DNA from: Flavobacterium psychrophilum
GTDB lineage: Bacteria > Bacteroidota > Bacteroidia > Flavobacteriales > Flavobacteriaceae
Direction: 5' to 3'
DNA: 20,667 nucleotides
Assembly: GCA_003243255.1 (NCBI GenBank)
Contig: QFQM01000076.1
Coordinates: 1 to 20,667 of the forward strand
Positions 1-7,199 of this stretch are shown in pieces (the stretch's first letter is position 1; each line of letters starts with the position of its first letter). Below the pieces are notes generated by a model, which did not search any database, was not told where the DNA came from, and worked only from the letters and a program-made list of their open reading frames with translations. The translations under genes were made by a program, and so were the position numbers.

Positions 1-813
1 ATTCTTCCTCCATTTAATACCGCTATCGTAAATGGTTTTAATTATTTGTTCAATGATAAAAAGAAGCTTGGTAGCTGGACGGAATATTTGAAAATGCGGG
101 AAGTGATCCTGGATAAAAACAAGGAGTATAAGAATGAATTATCAAATGATCTGGGTGCCATTAGCGGATTATTGTTCGAAATAGGAATGCGCAATGTTAT
201 TATCGATGGACAAATTATCTCCGAAGAGGACAAGGCCAAGTTACTCAAACAATACGACAGGAGGCATAAAGAAGTATTGAGCGAAAAACATGAAGAGGAT
301 TTGCATACGGAAATGCAATATCATCTTTTGAAGATTGTCAAGGCCCTTGGCTATGATCCAATTGCAGCCAGCAACGACCGGGGCAAGTGTTACGGTGAGG
401 TAAATTTTTCATTTATCAGCCTTGACGCTTTCCCTGATCTTCCGTTGGACAAAGACACCAAGAGCACGGTTCAGTTGATTGATGTGATCTGGTTTGAGAA
501 AAAGTCAAACCGGGTGGTGTGCGCCTTCGAGGTTGAAAAGAGCACCTCTATTTACTCGGGGATTTTGCGTCTTTCGGACCTGGCTTTTTCATTGACCGAT
601 CACCAAAGTGCCTTGTTCATCATTATCCCCAATGAACGGGAAAAGGACGTTATCCTTCAGTTGAGCAGGCCATCTATTAGAAAAAGCGAGGTGGAAATCC
701 GGTATATACTTTTCTCTGACCTGCGGGAGCATTGTGATGCTCTTTGCAAATTCGGAGACAGCCATAAAATCCTCGAAAAAATTGCGAAATCAACGGTATT
801 TGGGCCTCAATAA
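1..813 (+). CDS. PD-(D/E)XK-like putative restriction/defence nuclease, 5'-partial
   Basis: The frame is open from the first base of the window to the stop at 811-813, so the true start lies upstream. A TTG at 46 is only an internal codon. The visible part is about 270 residues. Its N-terminal half is charged and helical. The C-terminal half has a strand pattern with IDVIWF (about 159-165 of the visible part), then a turn, then FEVEKS (about 176-181), which fits the D...ExEK core of a PD-(D/E)XK fold. The following helix is STSIYSGILRLSDL. This arrangement is known from restriction-type and other defence nucleases, where the Asp and Glu bind metal and the Lys takes part in catalysis. Family assignment rests on motif reading only, so the substrate is unknown. 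It could also be an inactive PD-(D/E)XK relative or part of a larger multidomain protein. It borders the copper genes but shows no metal-resistance feature. Confidence 0.6.
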   Translation: MLPPFNTAIVNGFNYLFNDKKKLGSWTEYLKMREVILDKNKEYKNELSNDLGAISGLLFEIGMRNVIIDGQIISEEDKAKLLKQYDRRHKEVLSEKHEEDLHTEMQYHLLKIVKALGYDPIAASNDRGKCYGEVNFSFISLDAFPDLPLDKDTKSTVQLIDVIWFEKKSNRVVCAFEVEKSTSIYSGILRLSDLAFSLTDHQSALFIIIPNEREKDVILQLSRPSIRKSEVEIRYILFSDLREHCDALCKFGDSHKILEKIAKSTVFGPQ

Positions 814-849
814 GCTTTAGCTTATCAGCATTTTGCGACATTTTTTAGG

Positions 850-857
850 TATTTTTG
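850..857 (+). promoter_or_regulatory. Candidate -7 box (TATTTTTG) ahead of the copper operon
   Basis: The octamer TATTTTTG fits the Bacteroidota -7 consensus TAnnTTTG and lies 45 nt before the ATG at 902, in the 88-nt gap after the nuclease gene. A TTTG at 832-835 is closer than the usual -33 position, so only one half of the promoter matches well. AT-rich sequence makes chance matches likely. Confidence 0.35.
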
Positions 858-901
858 ATTTATAAATAGAAAATGACTCCTGATTAAAGGGAAGATTGGA
901 A

Positions 902-1306
902 ATGTTGAGACGCCAATGGATATCGTATCTGTTCTTCATCGCTTTTGCGGTGTCACTGGCGCATAATATCCTGCCGCATACCCATACAAAAGAAGAGTCA
1001 AAAAAGTCGCCTTCTTCACACCACCATCATGGTGATCATCACGCGCATTCACACAAGGAAGGATCAAAGCCGGTCTTGCCAGTCTTTACACATTTCTCCA
1101 ACGGGGATTTTATTGGTTCAGCAAAATATTCATTCCAGGAAAAGCAACATGCCCCGGTAGTTGTGTTCGAACAACCGATGATCATTTCAGTTGCGTTGCC
1201 GATCCTGGCATACCTTCCTTCACCAGTACCCCATGCGCGTGATCTGCCGCAGAAGTTTTTTCTTTCCATCCAATCATTACGAGCACCTCCCTATTTCCTT
1301 TCTTAA
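902..1306 (+). CDS. Small His-rich exported protein
   Basis: I choose the ATG at 902 (134 aa); an in-frame TTG at 896 is possible, but the ATG has the purine-rich AAAGGGAAG about 10 nt upstream. Residues 1-20 form a signal-like hydrophobic helix. A His cluster (HTHT, SHHHHGDHHAHSH) follows at about 26-52, then a second hydrophobic stretch (MIISVALPILAYL) and the C-terminal tail SLRAPPYFLS. Proteins of this type, with a His-rich loop and an LRxPP tail, are common beside cation-efflux and copper genes in Bacteroidota. Their function has not been worked out; metal binding in the periplasm or at the membrane is the natural guess. It is the first gene of the copper block, 139 nt before the next gene. 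That gap holds only a weak 6-bp hairpin (1320-1336). Confidence 0.7.
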   Translation: MLRRQWISYLFFIAFAVSLAHNILPHTHTKEESKKSPSSHHHHGDHHAHSHKEGSKPVLPVFTHFSNGDFIGSAKYSFQEKQHAPVVVFEQPMIISVALPILAYLPSPVPHARDLPQKFFLSIQSLRAPPYFLS

Positions 1307-1445
1307 AAATCCAGAAAGAAATTCCGTCAAGGAATTGTATTCTCTTTATCTGGTAAAAATCCTATTGACTTTTTAGTAGTAAATCATGCCGGAGCAATTG
1401 AGTACCATGCTGGTCTCAAAAGTTTTACGGTAAAAAGAATTAAAC

Positions 1446-2093
1446 ATGAAAACAAGATTAGTGCTATTGATAGTACTTATGCTTTCTGCATTTATCCAGG
1501 CGGATGCGCACGAAGGACATAAGAAGAAAAAGCAGGACAGCACAGCAACACAATCTGAACACATTCAGGGCGACACCGTGCATCATCACGATGAGGCAAT
1601 GGCAAGCAATCAATCAAAAGTCACGGCAGACCTGGATGATTTTCCTACACTTCATCCACTCATCGTACACTTTGCAATCGTGTTGATCATTGTAGCCGCG
1701 GCTATTCAACTGCTGAACTTGATTTTAATCAAGAAAGAAATTGCATGGATAATTGCAGTCATTCTTCTGATTGGTGTATTGGCGGCATGGATGGCCGGAA
1801 GGAATTTTCATCCACATACGCATGGAATTAGTGACCACGCTAAAATGGTATTGGAACAACACGATATGTGGGCAGCGTGGACAATTAATACGGGCATCAT
1901 TGCACTGATTTTGCAGGTTGTGAATTTGTTTGTCTTCAAAACAAAACGTTGGGCGATGGTAATCATTATGCTCATCCTTGCTGTATCCGGATATAGCGTC
2001 TCCCGTGCAGGACACTATGGTGCGCAGTTAGTACATATTGAAGGGATTGGGCCGCAAGGTAAATACCTGGAGATGGAACATCACCATCATTAA
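1446..2093 (+). CDS. DUF2231-type membrane protein with His-rich N- and C-termini
   Basis: A protein of 215 residues. Residues 1-22 are a signal peptide ending near ADA-HEGH. A soluble His/Lys-rich linker follows (about 22-60, with TVHHHDEAM). Then come four membrane helices, the first carrying HPLIVHFAIVL (70-80). This motif, plus the late SRAGHYGAQLVH...GIGP segment, is the signature of DUF2231 membrane proteins, which are often found with metal or redox genes. The protein ends in EMEHHHH, so both exposed ends can bind metal. Conserved His residues in the helices could bind heme or copper, but this is not shown. Its position between a His-rich exported protein and an HMBD lipoprotein suggests a role in copper handling in the cell envelope. 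ATG 1446 is the only start giving the complete signal peptide. Confidence 0.75.
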   Translation: MKTRLVLLIVLMLSAFIQADAHEGHKKKKQDSTATQSEHIQGDTVHHHDEAMASNQSKVTADLDDFPTLHPLIVHFAIVLIIVAAAIQLLNLILIKKEIAWIIAVILLIGVLAAWMAGRNFHPHTHGISDHAKMVLEQHDMWAAWTINTGIIALILQVVNLFVFKTKRWAMVIIMLILAVSGYSVSRAGHYGAQLVHIEGIGPQGKYLEMEHHHH

Positions 2094-2125
2094 TCTTTAC
2101 CCTTACAAACTTAAAACGAACAACT

Positions 2126-2425
2126 ATGAAAAAATCAGTTTTAACAATGACCATCCTTATTGCAGGGATATTTGTATCCGCTTTATTGATTACCAGCTGC
2201 GGTAGCAAAAAAGAACAAAGCATGGAAGAAGACCACCATCATGCGGAAGGTGATACCACTGCCCACCATGATGATATGGAAATGGACTCAACGCAGATGG
2301 CGTACGCCTGCCCCATGCACCCTGAGGTAACCGGTAAAGCAGGAGACTCCTGCTCGAAGTGCGGAATGAAACTGGAAGCTGTAAAAGCAGACAGTACAAA
2401 AGCACCTGCCGAACATGAGCATTAA
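2126..2425 (+). CDS. Heavy-metal-binding domain (HMBD) lipoprotein
   Basis: A lipoprotein of 99 residues. The lipobox LITSC places the lipidated Cys at 25. A His/Asp/Met-rich linker follows (DHHHAEGD, AHHDDMEMD). The heavy-metal-binding domain occupies about 60-83: YACPMHPEV, then CSKCGM. The first Cys, Met and His plus the paired CxxC are the expected ligands. HMBD units of this type occur alone and at the N-termini of CusB-like and CopB-type proteins; the same motif recurs in the ATPase at 7200. It would act as a periplasmic copper-binding carrier or sink. Its last 11 nt overlap the start of the multicopper oxidase (ATG 2415), which points to translational coupling and perhaps direct hand-over of copper to the oxidase. 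Confidence 0.85.
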   Translation: MKKSVLTMTILIAGIFVSALLITSCGSKKEQSMEEDHHHAEGDTTAHHDDMEMDSTQMAYACPMHPEVTGKAGDSCSKCGMKLEAVKADSTKAPAEHEH

Positions 2426-4700
2426 AAGAGTTGAACATGCGATAATTAAATGGTTAAAATGGGTGTTGCCAATATTGGTGACATCCACTTCCTCCTATGC
2501 TCAGCATCATGCTTTGCATAAAGAGAACGAACTTACTCATCATGGAAAACGAGTGGAGTATGACCTCTACATTGATCATATCGTGGTCAACTTTAGCGGT
2601 ATAGAAAAAAAGGGATTAGCCATCAATGAGGGAATACCCGGTCCCGTACTTCATTTTAATGAAGGGGATACGGCAATTATCCGCGTTCATAACAAATTGA
2701 ATGAAGAAACTTCCATACACTGGCATGGCCTCTTGCTCCCTAATGAACAGGATGGAGTTCCGTACTTAACAACGGCACCCATCAAAGCAAAAACAACACA
2801 TACATTCACTTTTCCTCTTATTCAATCTGGAACTTACTGGTATCATTCACATACGATGCTACAAGAGCAATCCGGTATTTATGGTTCCATTGTTATTCAT
2901 CCGAATAAAAAAGAAGACGGCAAGGAACACGTTGTTATGCTCAGCGATTGGACGGATGAAAATCCACATGAAGTATTACGCAATCTAAAACGTGGTGCTG
3001 ACTGGTACGCCATCAAAAAAAATTCGGTGCAAAGTTATGCGGAAGCGATTGGCAAGGGTTATCTGAAAGACCGCATCAAGACCGAGTGGAATCGAATGCC
3101 AGCGATGGATATTTCAGATGTGTATTATAATCGTTTTCTGATCAATGGGAAAGCAGAGGAATCCTGGACCGAAGGAAAACCGGGAGAAACAATAAAGTTA
3201 CGCATCATCAATGGTGCTGCGTCTTCTTATTTCTGGTTAAACTATGCTGGTGGAAAAATGAAGATTGTCGCTGCTGATGGTTTACCCGTGCAGCCTGTAG
3301 AGGTGGATAAAATACTTATTGCAATAGCGGAAACGTATGACATCGAAATAAAAATTCCGGACGATGGCATGGCGTACGAGTTTCGCGCCACTGCCCAGGA
3401 TATTTCCGGTCATGCTTCATTGTTTTTGAGTGAAGGCATGAAGATGAAGGCGACCGACCTTCCCAAGTTTGACTACTTCAGTATGATGCGGGAAATGAAT
3501 AACATGGACGACATGAAAGGTATGGATATGGGAAACATGAACATGCAGGATATGAAAGACATGGACATGACTAATAGGGACAGTACCAAAAAAAATACTA
3601 TCCACATGGGTGAAATGAAAATGGACTCAACACAAATGAGCGACTCGTCTGCCATGAAGATGCCTATGGATACTACGATGAAAGAAATGGATATGTCTGA
3701 CATGGGCAACATGAATACGAATGAAGAAGTAACCTTCAATTACGATATGTTGCGCGCAATTAACCCTACTACCTTAAAGGAGGGACCGCCCATGCGAGAA
3801 ATCAAACTCAATCTTACTGGCAACATGATCCGGTATGTGTGGTCGTTCGATAATAAAACATTATCGCAATCTGACAAAATCCTGATCCGTAAAGGAGAGA
3901 ACGTTCGCATGATACTCATCAACAATACCATGATGCGACATCCACTTCATTTACATGGTCACTTCTTCCGGTTTGTCAATGCACAAGGTGAATATTCTCC
4001 TATGAAGCACACCTTTGACATTGCACCCATGCAAACCGTGACGATAGAATTTTATGCCAATGAAGAAAAAGACTGGTTCTTTCATTGTCATATCCTGTAT
4101 CACATGATGGCCGGTATGGCCAGAGTAGTGAGCTATGAAAATTCCCCAGCCAACACACAACTCACTCCTGACCAGCAAAAGAAGCTTTTTAAAGAGGATC
4201 GAAAAACATACGTATGGGGACAAACTAAAATAGCCAGTGATGCTGTATTCGGAAACATCAACCTATCAGGTAACAAGGGTATCCTGAGTTCTACTTACCG
4301 GGTAAGTTATAAAAGCAAGTACGAATTTCAGCCCGACTATCAGTACTTCCTTGATAAGCAACAATTTCTTTCAGCCTATATAGGTGCTGATATTCGCAAT
4401 ACATTTCAGGTAAGCGAAGGTAGTAAGAAAATAGATCGAAGAGTAGGCGTTATTGGGCTTCGCTACTTGCTGCCCATGTTTATACTATCTGAACTACGCG
4501 TGGATCATAAGGGGGAAGTTCGCTTCCAGCTTTCACGAAGCGATATACCGCTTACCAAACGGTTGAGATTAAGTCTGTCCGGCAACACTGATAAGGAATA
4601 CAACATTGATTTTGATTACAATATTGGTAAGCGCTTTTATATTCATGCATCTTATGACTCAGATTATAAATATGGAGCGGGGCTGACTGTCCTTTGGTAA
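2415..4700 (+). CDS. copA: Multicopper oxidase (CopA/PcoA-like) with Met-rich insert and C-terminal barrel-like extension
   Basis: A protein of 761 residues with a signal peptide ending near SSYAQ (30). All four copper-ligand motifs of multicopper oxidases are present: HWHG (102-105), YWYHSH (141-146), HPLHLHGHF (509-517) and HCHILYHMMAGM (557-568). The last has the Cys, two His and axial Met of a type 1 site, so the enzyme should be active. CopA-type enzymes oxidise Cu(I) in the periplasm with O2 as acceptor. A Met/Asp-rich insert (356-434, with MDMGNMNMQDM and EMKMDSTQM) resembles the Met-rich copper-recruiting loops of CueO and CopA. After the oxidase fold (about 575) there are some 150 more residues of alternating beta pattern (GIGLRY-like GVIGLRYLLP, LRLSLSG, GAGLTVLW with a terminal aromatic), resembling a CopB outer-membrane barrel. 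The start overlaps the preceding lipoprotein gene. Confidence 0.9.
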   Translation: MSIKRVEHAIIKWLKWVLPILVTSTSSYAQHHALHKENELTHHGKRVEYDLYIDHIVVNFSGIEKKGLAINEGIPGPVLHFNEGDTAIIRVHNKLNEETSIHWHGLLLPNEQDGVPYLTTAPIKAKTTHTFTFPLIQSGTYWYHSHTMLQEQSGIYGSIVIHPNKKEDGKEHVVMLSDWTDENPHEVLRNLKRGADWYAIKKNSVQSYAEAIGKGYLKDRIKTEWNRMPAMDISDVYYNRFLINGKAEESWTEGKPGETIKLRIINGAASSYFWLNYAGGKMKIVAADGLPVQPVEVDKILIAIAETYDIEIKIPDDGMAYEFRATAQDISGHASLFLSEGMKMKATDLPKFDYFSMMREMNNMDDMKGMDMGNMNMQDMKDMDMTNRDSTKKNTIHMGEMKMDSTQMSDSSAMKMPMDTTMKEMDMSDMGNMNTNEEVTFNYDMLRAINPTTLKEGPPMREIKLNLTGNMIRYVWSFDNKTLSQSDKILIRKGENVRMILINNTMMRHPLHLHGHFFRFVNAQGEYSPMKHTFDIAPMQTVTIEFYANEEKDWFFHCHILYHMMAGMARVVSYENSPANTQLTPDQQKKLFKEDRKTYVWGQTKIASDAVFGNINLSGNKGILSSTYRVSYKSKYEFQPDYQYFLDKQQFLSAYIGADIRNTFQVSEGSKKIDRRVGVIGLRYLLPMFILSELRVDHKGEVRFQLSRSDIPLTKRLRLSLSGNTDKEYNIDFDYNIGKRFYIHASYDSDYKYGAGLTVLW

Positions 4701-4761
4701 CGGTAAATGAATTTAATAGAAAGGTGTGAGCATATAGTAAATAACTAAAACAACATAACTC

Positions 4762-5307
4762 ATGATAGTATATATGACACCATCGGTTTATGGTCATCAA
4801 AAAATTAAAGTGTATCTATACCTGGTGCTTTTGATGGGGCTACTCGGATGTGCAGGCAAATCAACGGAGCAATCAACATCCAAAACAAAGGAGCTCAGCA
4901 TTCAGGAAAAGATCAAGATCAAAGAACTGAGTGGGCAAGTCATCGATTTAAATGGATACAAGGGTAAAACGATTTTCATCAATTTTTGGGCAACATGGTG
5001 TGGGCCTTGCATCAAAGAGATGCCATCTATTGAAAGGGCAAAAAATGCTTTGAAAGAGAGTAAGATTGAGTTTCTCGTTGCTTCCAATGAAACTTTAGAA
5101 CAGATCCAAAGTTTTACAATGAAGCGAAATCTTAATCTTCATTATGTGCAATTGCAAAATCTGGAAGAACTCGCCATCCCCGCTTTGCCCACAACCTATA
5201 TCATAAGCCCCGCAGGTGAGTTGGTTTTCTCAGAGACCGGCTACCGCGAGTGGGATGAGGCTGCCAATATTGAATTACTAACCAAAATTATAAATAGCCA
5301 TGAATAA
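4762..5307 (+). CDS. TlpA/ResA-like thioredoxin-fold lipoprotein
   Basis: A protein of 181 residues. The hydrophobic N-terminus ends in LLGC, putting a lipidated Cys at 30. A second ATG at 4774 would give a shorter signal sequence that still contains the lipobox; I keep 4762. The thioredoxin active site is FWATWCGPC (75-83), with the redox pair at Cys80 and Cys83. The cis-Pro loop is ALPTTYI (Pro143). Such periplasmic reductases of the TlpA/ResA type keep cysteines of client proteins reduced, for example copper ligands of CuA sites, ScoI or cytochrome c apo-forms. The gene ends 8 nt inside the next gene, which encodes a Cys-rich lipoprotein. A client relationship between the two is therefore attractive but inferred. 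Confidence 0.85.
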   Translation: MIVYMTPSVYGHQKIKVYLYLVLLMGLLGCAGKSTEQSTSKTKELSIQEKIKIKELSGQVIDLNGYKGKTIFINFWATWCGPCIKEMPSIERAKNALKESKIEFLVASNETLEQIQSFTMKRNLNLHYVQLQNLEELAIPALPTTYIISPAGELVFSETGYREWDEAANIELLTKIINSHE

Positions 5308-6493
5308 ATACCCCGTTATCATCCTGTCGCTTCTGTTAGTTGCCGGATGTAATGTTAAGAAAACCACTGAAGGTCCAATCATCACAACAATGGAATCGCC
5401 AGCAAAAGCCGGCAGTGGTGAACCTTATTTGTTCACCGATGAAAACGAGAAGGTGTACCTGTCATGGATCGAAAAAATGGAAGGCAAAAATGAATTTAAA
5501 TTTTCAAGCCTTCAGACTGGTAAATGGTCGCAACCTGTTTTGATTGATTCGGGAAAAAATTGGTTTGTGAATTGGGCAGATTACCCAATGATTGCAACCA
5601 ACGGAAATGATTTCATCGCGCATTACCTGGCAAAAAGCGGAGATGGCACTTATGCCTACGATGTAAAAATGACTTCTTCGTTGGATAAGGGCAATACATG
5701 GAATGCGTCCGGCACGCTCCATGACGATGGTAAAGAAGCAGAACATGGTTTTGTATCCATGCTCCCCTACAAAGAGAATTTCTTCATCGCCTGGCTGGAT
5801 GGGAGAAACACGGTGATGGAAGGAATGGAAAATCACCAAGGACATCACGGCCAGATGAGTTTGCGCGCTGCCATTGTTGATAAAGAAGGTAAGAAAATAA
5901 ACGAATGGGAATTGGACAATCGTACCTGTGATTGTTGCCAGACAAGTGCAGCCATTACAGCCAATGGCCCGGTAGTGGTGTACCGGGATCGTTCCGAAGA
6001 TGAAATTCGTGATATGTCCATTGTACGACTGGTGAACAACGAGTGGACTCAGCCTGAAGTGATCTATCATGACAATTGGAAAATAGCAGGCTGTCCTGTT
6101 AACGGGCCTCGTGTAGTAGCCAATGGAAATTTAGTAGCAGTTGCCTGGTATACTGTTCCGGAAGGCAAGTCGAAAGTGAACGTTATTTTTTCGCATGATG
6201 GCGGAAAGTCATTTAATAATCCCGTGCAGGTGGATGAAGGCAGCGCCATTGGCAGGGTAGATATAGTTATGCTGGACGATGAAACGGTGATGGCCAGCTG
6301 GATGGAAGGCACTACTATCAAAGCGGCAAAAGTACATACCGATGGTACAAAGGATTCATCCATCATCATCGCCTCCTCATCTGAGTCAAGGTCGAGCGGG
6401 TTTCCCCAGATGACAAAATCAGGGAAGGAACTGTTCTTCGCCTGGACCGATGACAAGGATAAAGTGGTGAAAGTAGCAAGCTTAGTCTTTTAA
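5300..6493 (+). CDS. Asp-box (BNR-type beta-propeller) lipoprotein with CDCC motif
   Basis: A protein of 397 residues. The lipobox is LLVAGC (Cys17). The body is built of repeated beta segments with two recognisable Asp-box turns, SSLDKGNTW (126-134) and FSHDGGKSF (297-305). This indicates a sialidase-like beta-propeller, but the catalytic Arg triad and Tyr/Glu of true sialidases cannot be assigned, so a glycosidase role is doubtful. A CDCCQT motif lies at 210-215 and IAGCPVNGPR at 262-271. Together these give four or more cysteines on one face, suitable for copper binding or a disulfide. There is also a His/Met-rich loop at 173-187 (MEGMENHQGHHGQM). The start overlaps the thioredoxin gene by 8 nt, so the pair is probably translated together. 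I name it by structure only; its function is unknown. Confidence 0.75.
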   Translation: MNKYPVIILSLLLVAGCNVKKTTEGPIITTMESPAKAGSGEPYLFTDENEKVYLSWIEKMEGKNEFKFSSLQTGKWSQPVLIDSGKNWFVNWADYPMIATNGNDFIAHYLAKSGDGTYAYDVKMTSSLDKGNTWNASGTLHDDGKEAEHGFVSMLPYKENFFIAWLDGRNTVMEGMENHQGHHGQMSLRAAIVDKEGKKINEWELDNRTCDCCQTSAAITANGPVVVYRDRSEDEIRDMSIVRLVNNEWTQPEVIYHDNWKIAGCPVNGPRVVANGNLVAVAWYTVPEGKSKVNVIFSHDGGKSFNNPVQVDEGSAIGRVDIVMLDDETVMASWMEGTTIKAAKVHTDGTKDSSIIIASSSESRSSGFPQMTKSGKELFFAWTDDKDKVVKVASLVF

Positions 6494-6549
6494 CAATCTC
6501 ATTTAATGAATAGTAATAAATCCCCAAAGAATAGTAAGCACTGAAGAAA

Positions 6550-7194
6550 ATGTCGCCCAGATTTAAAGTACGATTGAAACATCACTTCACGCTGTCGATT
6601 GTAACAGGTGTATTGCTGTTCTTATTCATCAGGTTAATTCCTGGTGATGATGTAAAATATCTATGGAGCATGGCAACCGGATATGTCGCGATCATTTTAC
6701 TGGCGAGTACTTTACTGATCGGGCCTTTCAATGTTTATAAAAAAAGATTCAACCCGATATCGACTGATCTGAGACGCGATATCGGTATTTGGTGTGGCCT
6801 CATCGGACTGCTGCACATTGTGATCGGTATACAGGTACACATGGGTAATATCTGGTTATACTTTTTCAAAGCTGTTGAGGGAATAAACGGTTATCAACTT
6901 CGTGATGATGTTTTCGGCATAGCCAATTATACAGGCTTGCTGGCAGGCGTAATATTGCTTGTTCTCCTTTTCCTATCCAATGATTTTTCACTTCAATGGC
7001 TTAAAACCAAGCGATGGAAAACAATTCAACGCTGGACCTATATTTTGTTTGCCTTGGTGCTTACCCACGGCATCCTGTATCAGGTGATAGAAAAAAGGAT
7101 GATCATAATCATTGTCCTCTTTGCTGGTATCATGATGCTTCCTGCCATAGCGCAGACTATTGGATTTCTAATTACTAAAAGTAAAAAAACGTAG
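6550..7194 (+). CDS. Ferric-reductase-like transmembrane protein
   Basis: A protein of 214 residues with about six membrane helices. The pattern LRRDIGIWCGLIGLLHIVIG, with His89 and His97, and the later ILFALVLTHGILYQ with His173 match the heme-ligand region of ferric-reductase-like transmembrane domains (YedZ/MsrQ and FRE families). No FAD or NADPH domain is present, so it would need an electron-donating partner, as MsrQ does. The preceding helix pair carries LRRD and TKRWKTIQRWTY, charged loops typical of this family. The gene lies 5 nt before the copper ATPase gene, so the two are almost surely cotranscribed. A role in reducing Cu(II), or in repairing oxidised envelope proteins, is plausible but inferred. 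Confidence 0.75.
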   Translation: MSPRFKVRLKHHFTLSIVTGVLLFLFIRLIPGDDVKYLWSMATGYVAIILLASTLLIGPFNVYKKRFNPISTDLRRDIGIWCGLIGLLHIVIGIQVHMGNIWLYFFKAVEGINGYQLRDDVFGIANYTGLLAGVILLVLLFLSNDFSLQWLKTKRWKTIQRWTYILFALVLTHGILYQVIEKRMIIIIVLFAGIMMLPAIAQTIGFLITKSKKT

Positions 7195-7199
7195 AAGCA

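Noticed and set aside
5504..6070. 188-residue minus-strand frame inside the Asp-box lipoprotein gene
   Set aside because: The plus strand has clear lipobox, Asp-box and overlap evidence; the minus frame is an antisense shadow.
5300..6493. Active sialidase
   Set aside because: Only Asp-box turns are visible; the catalytic Arg triad and nucleophile could not be placed, and the context is copper.
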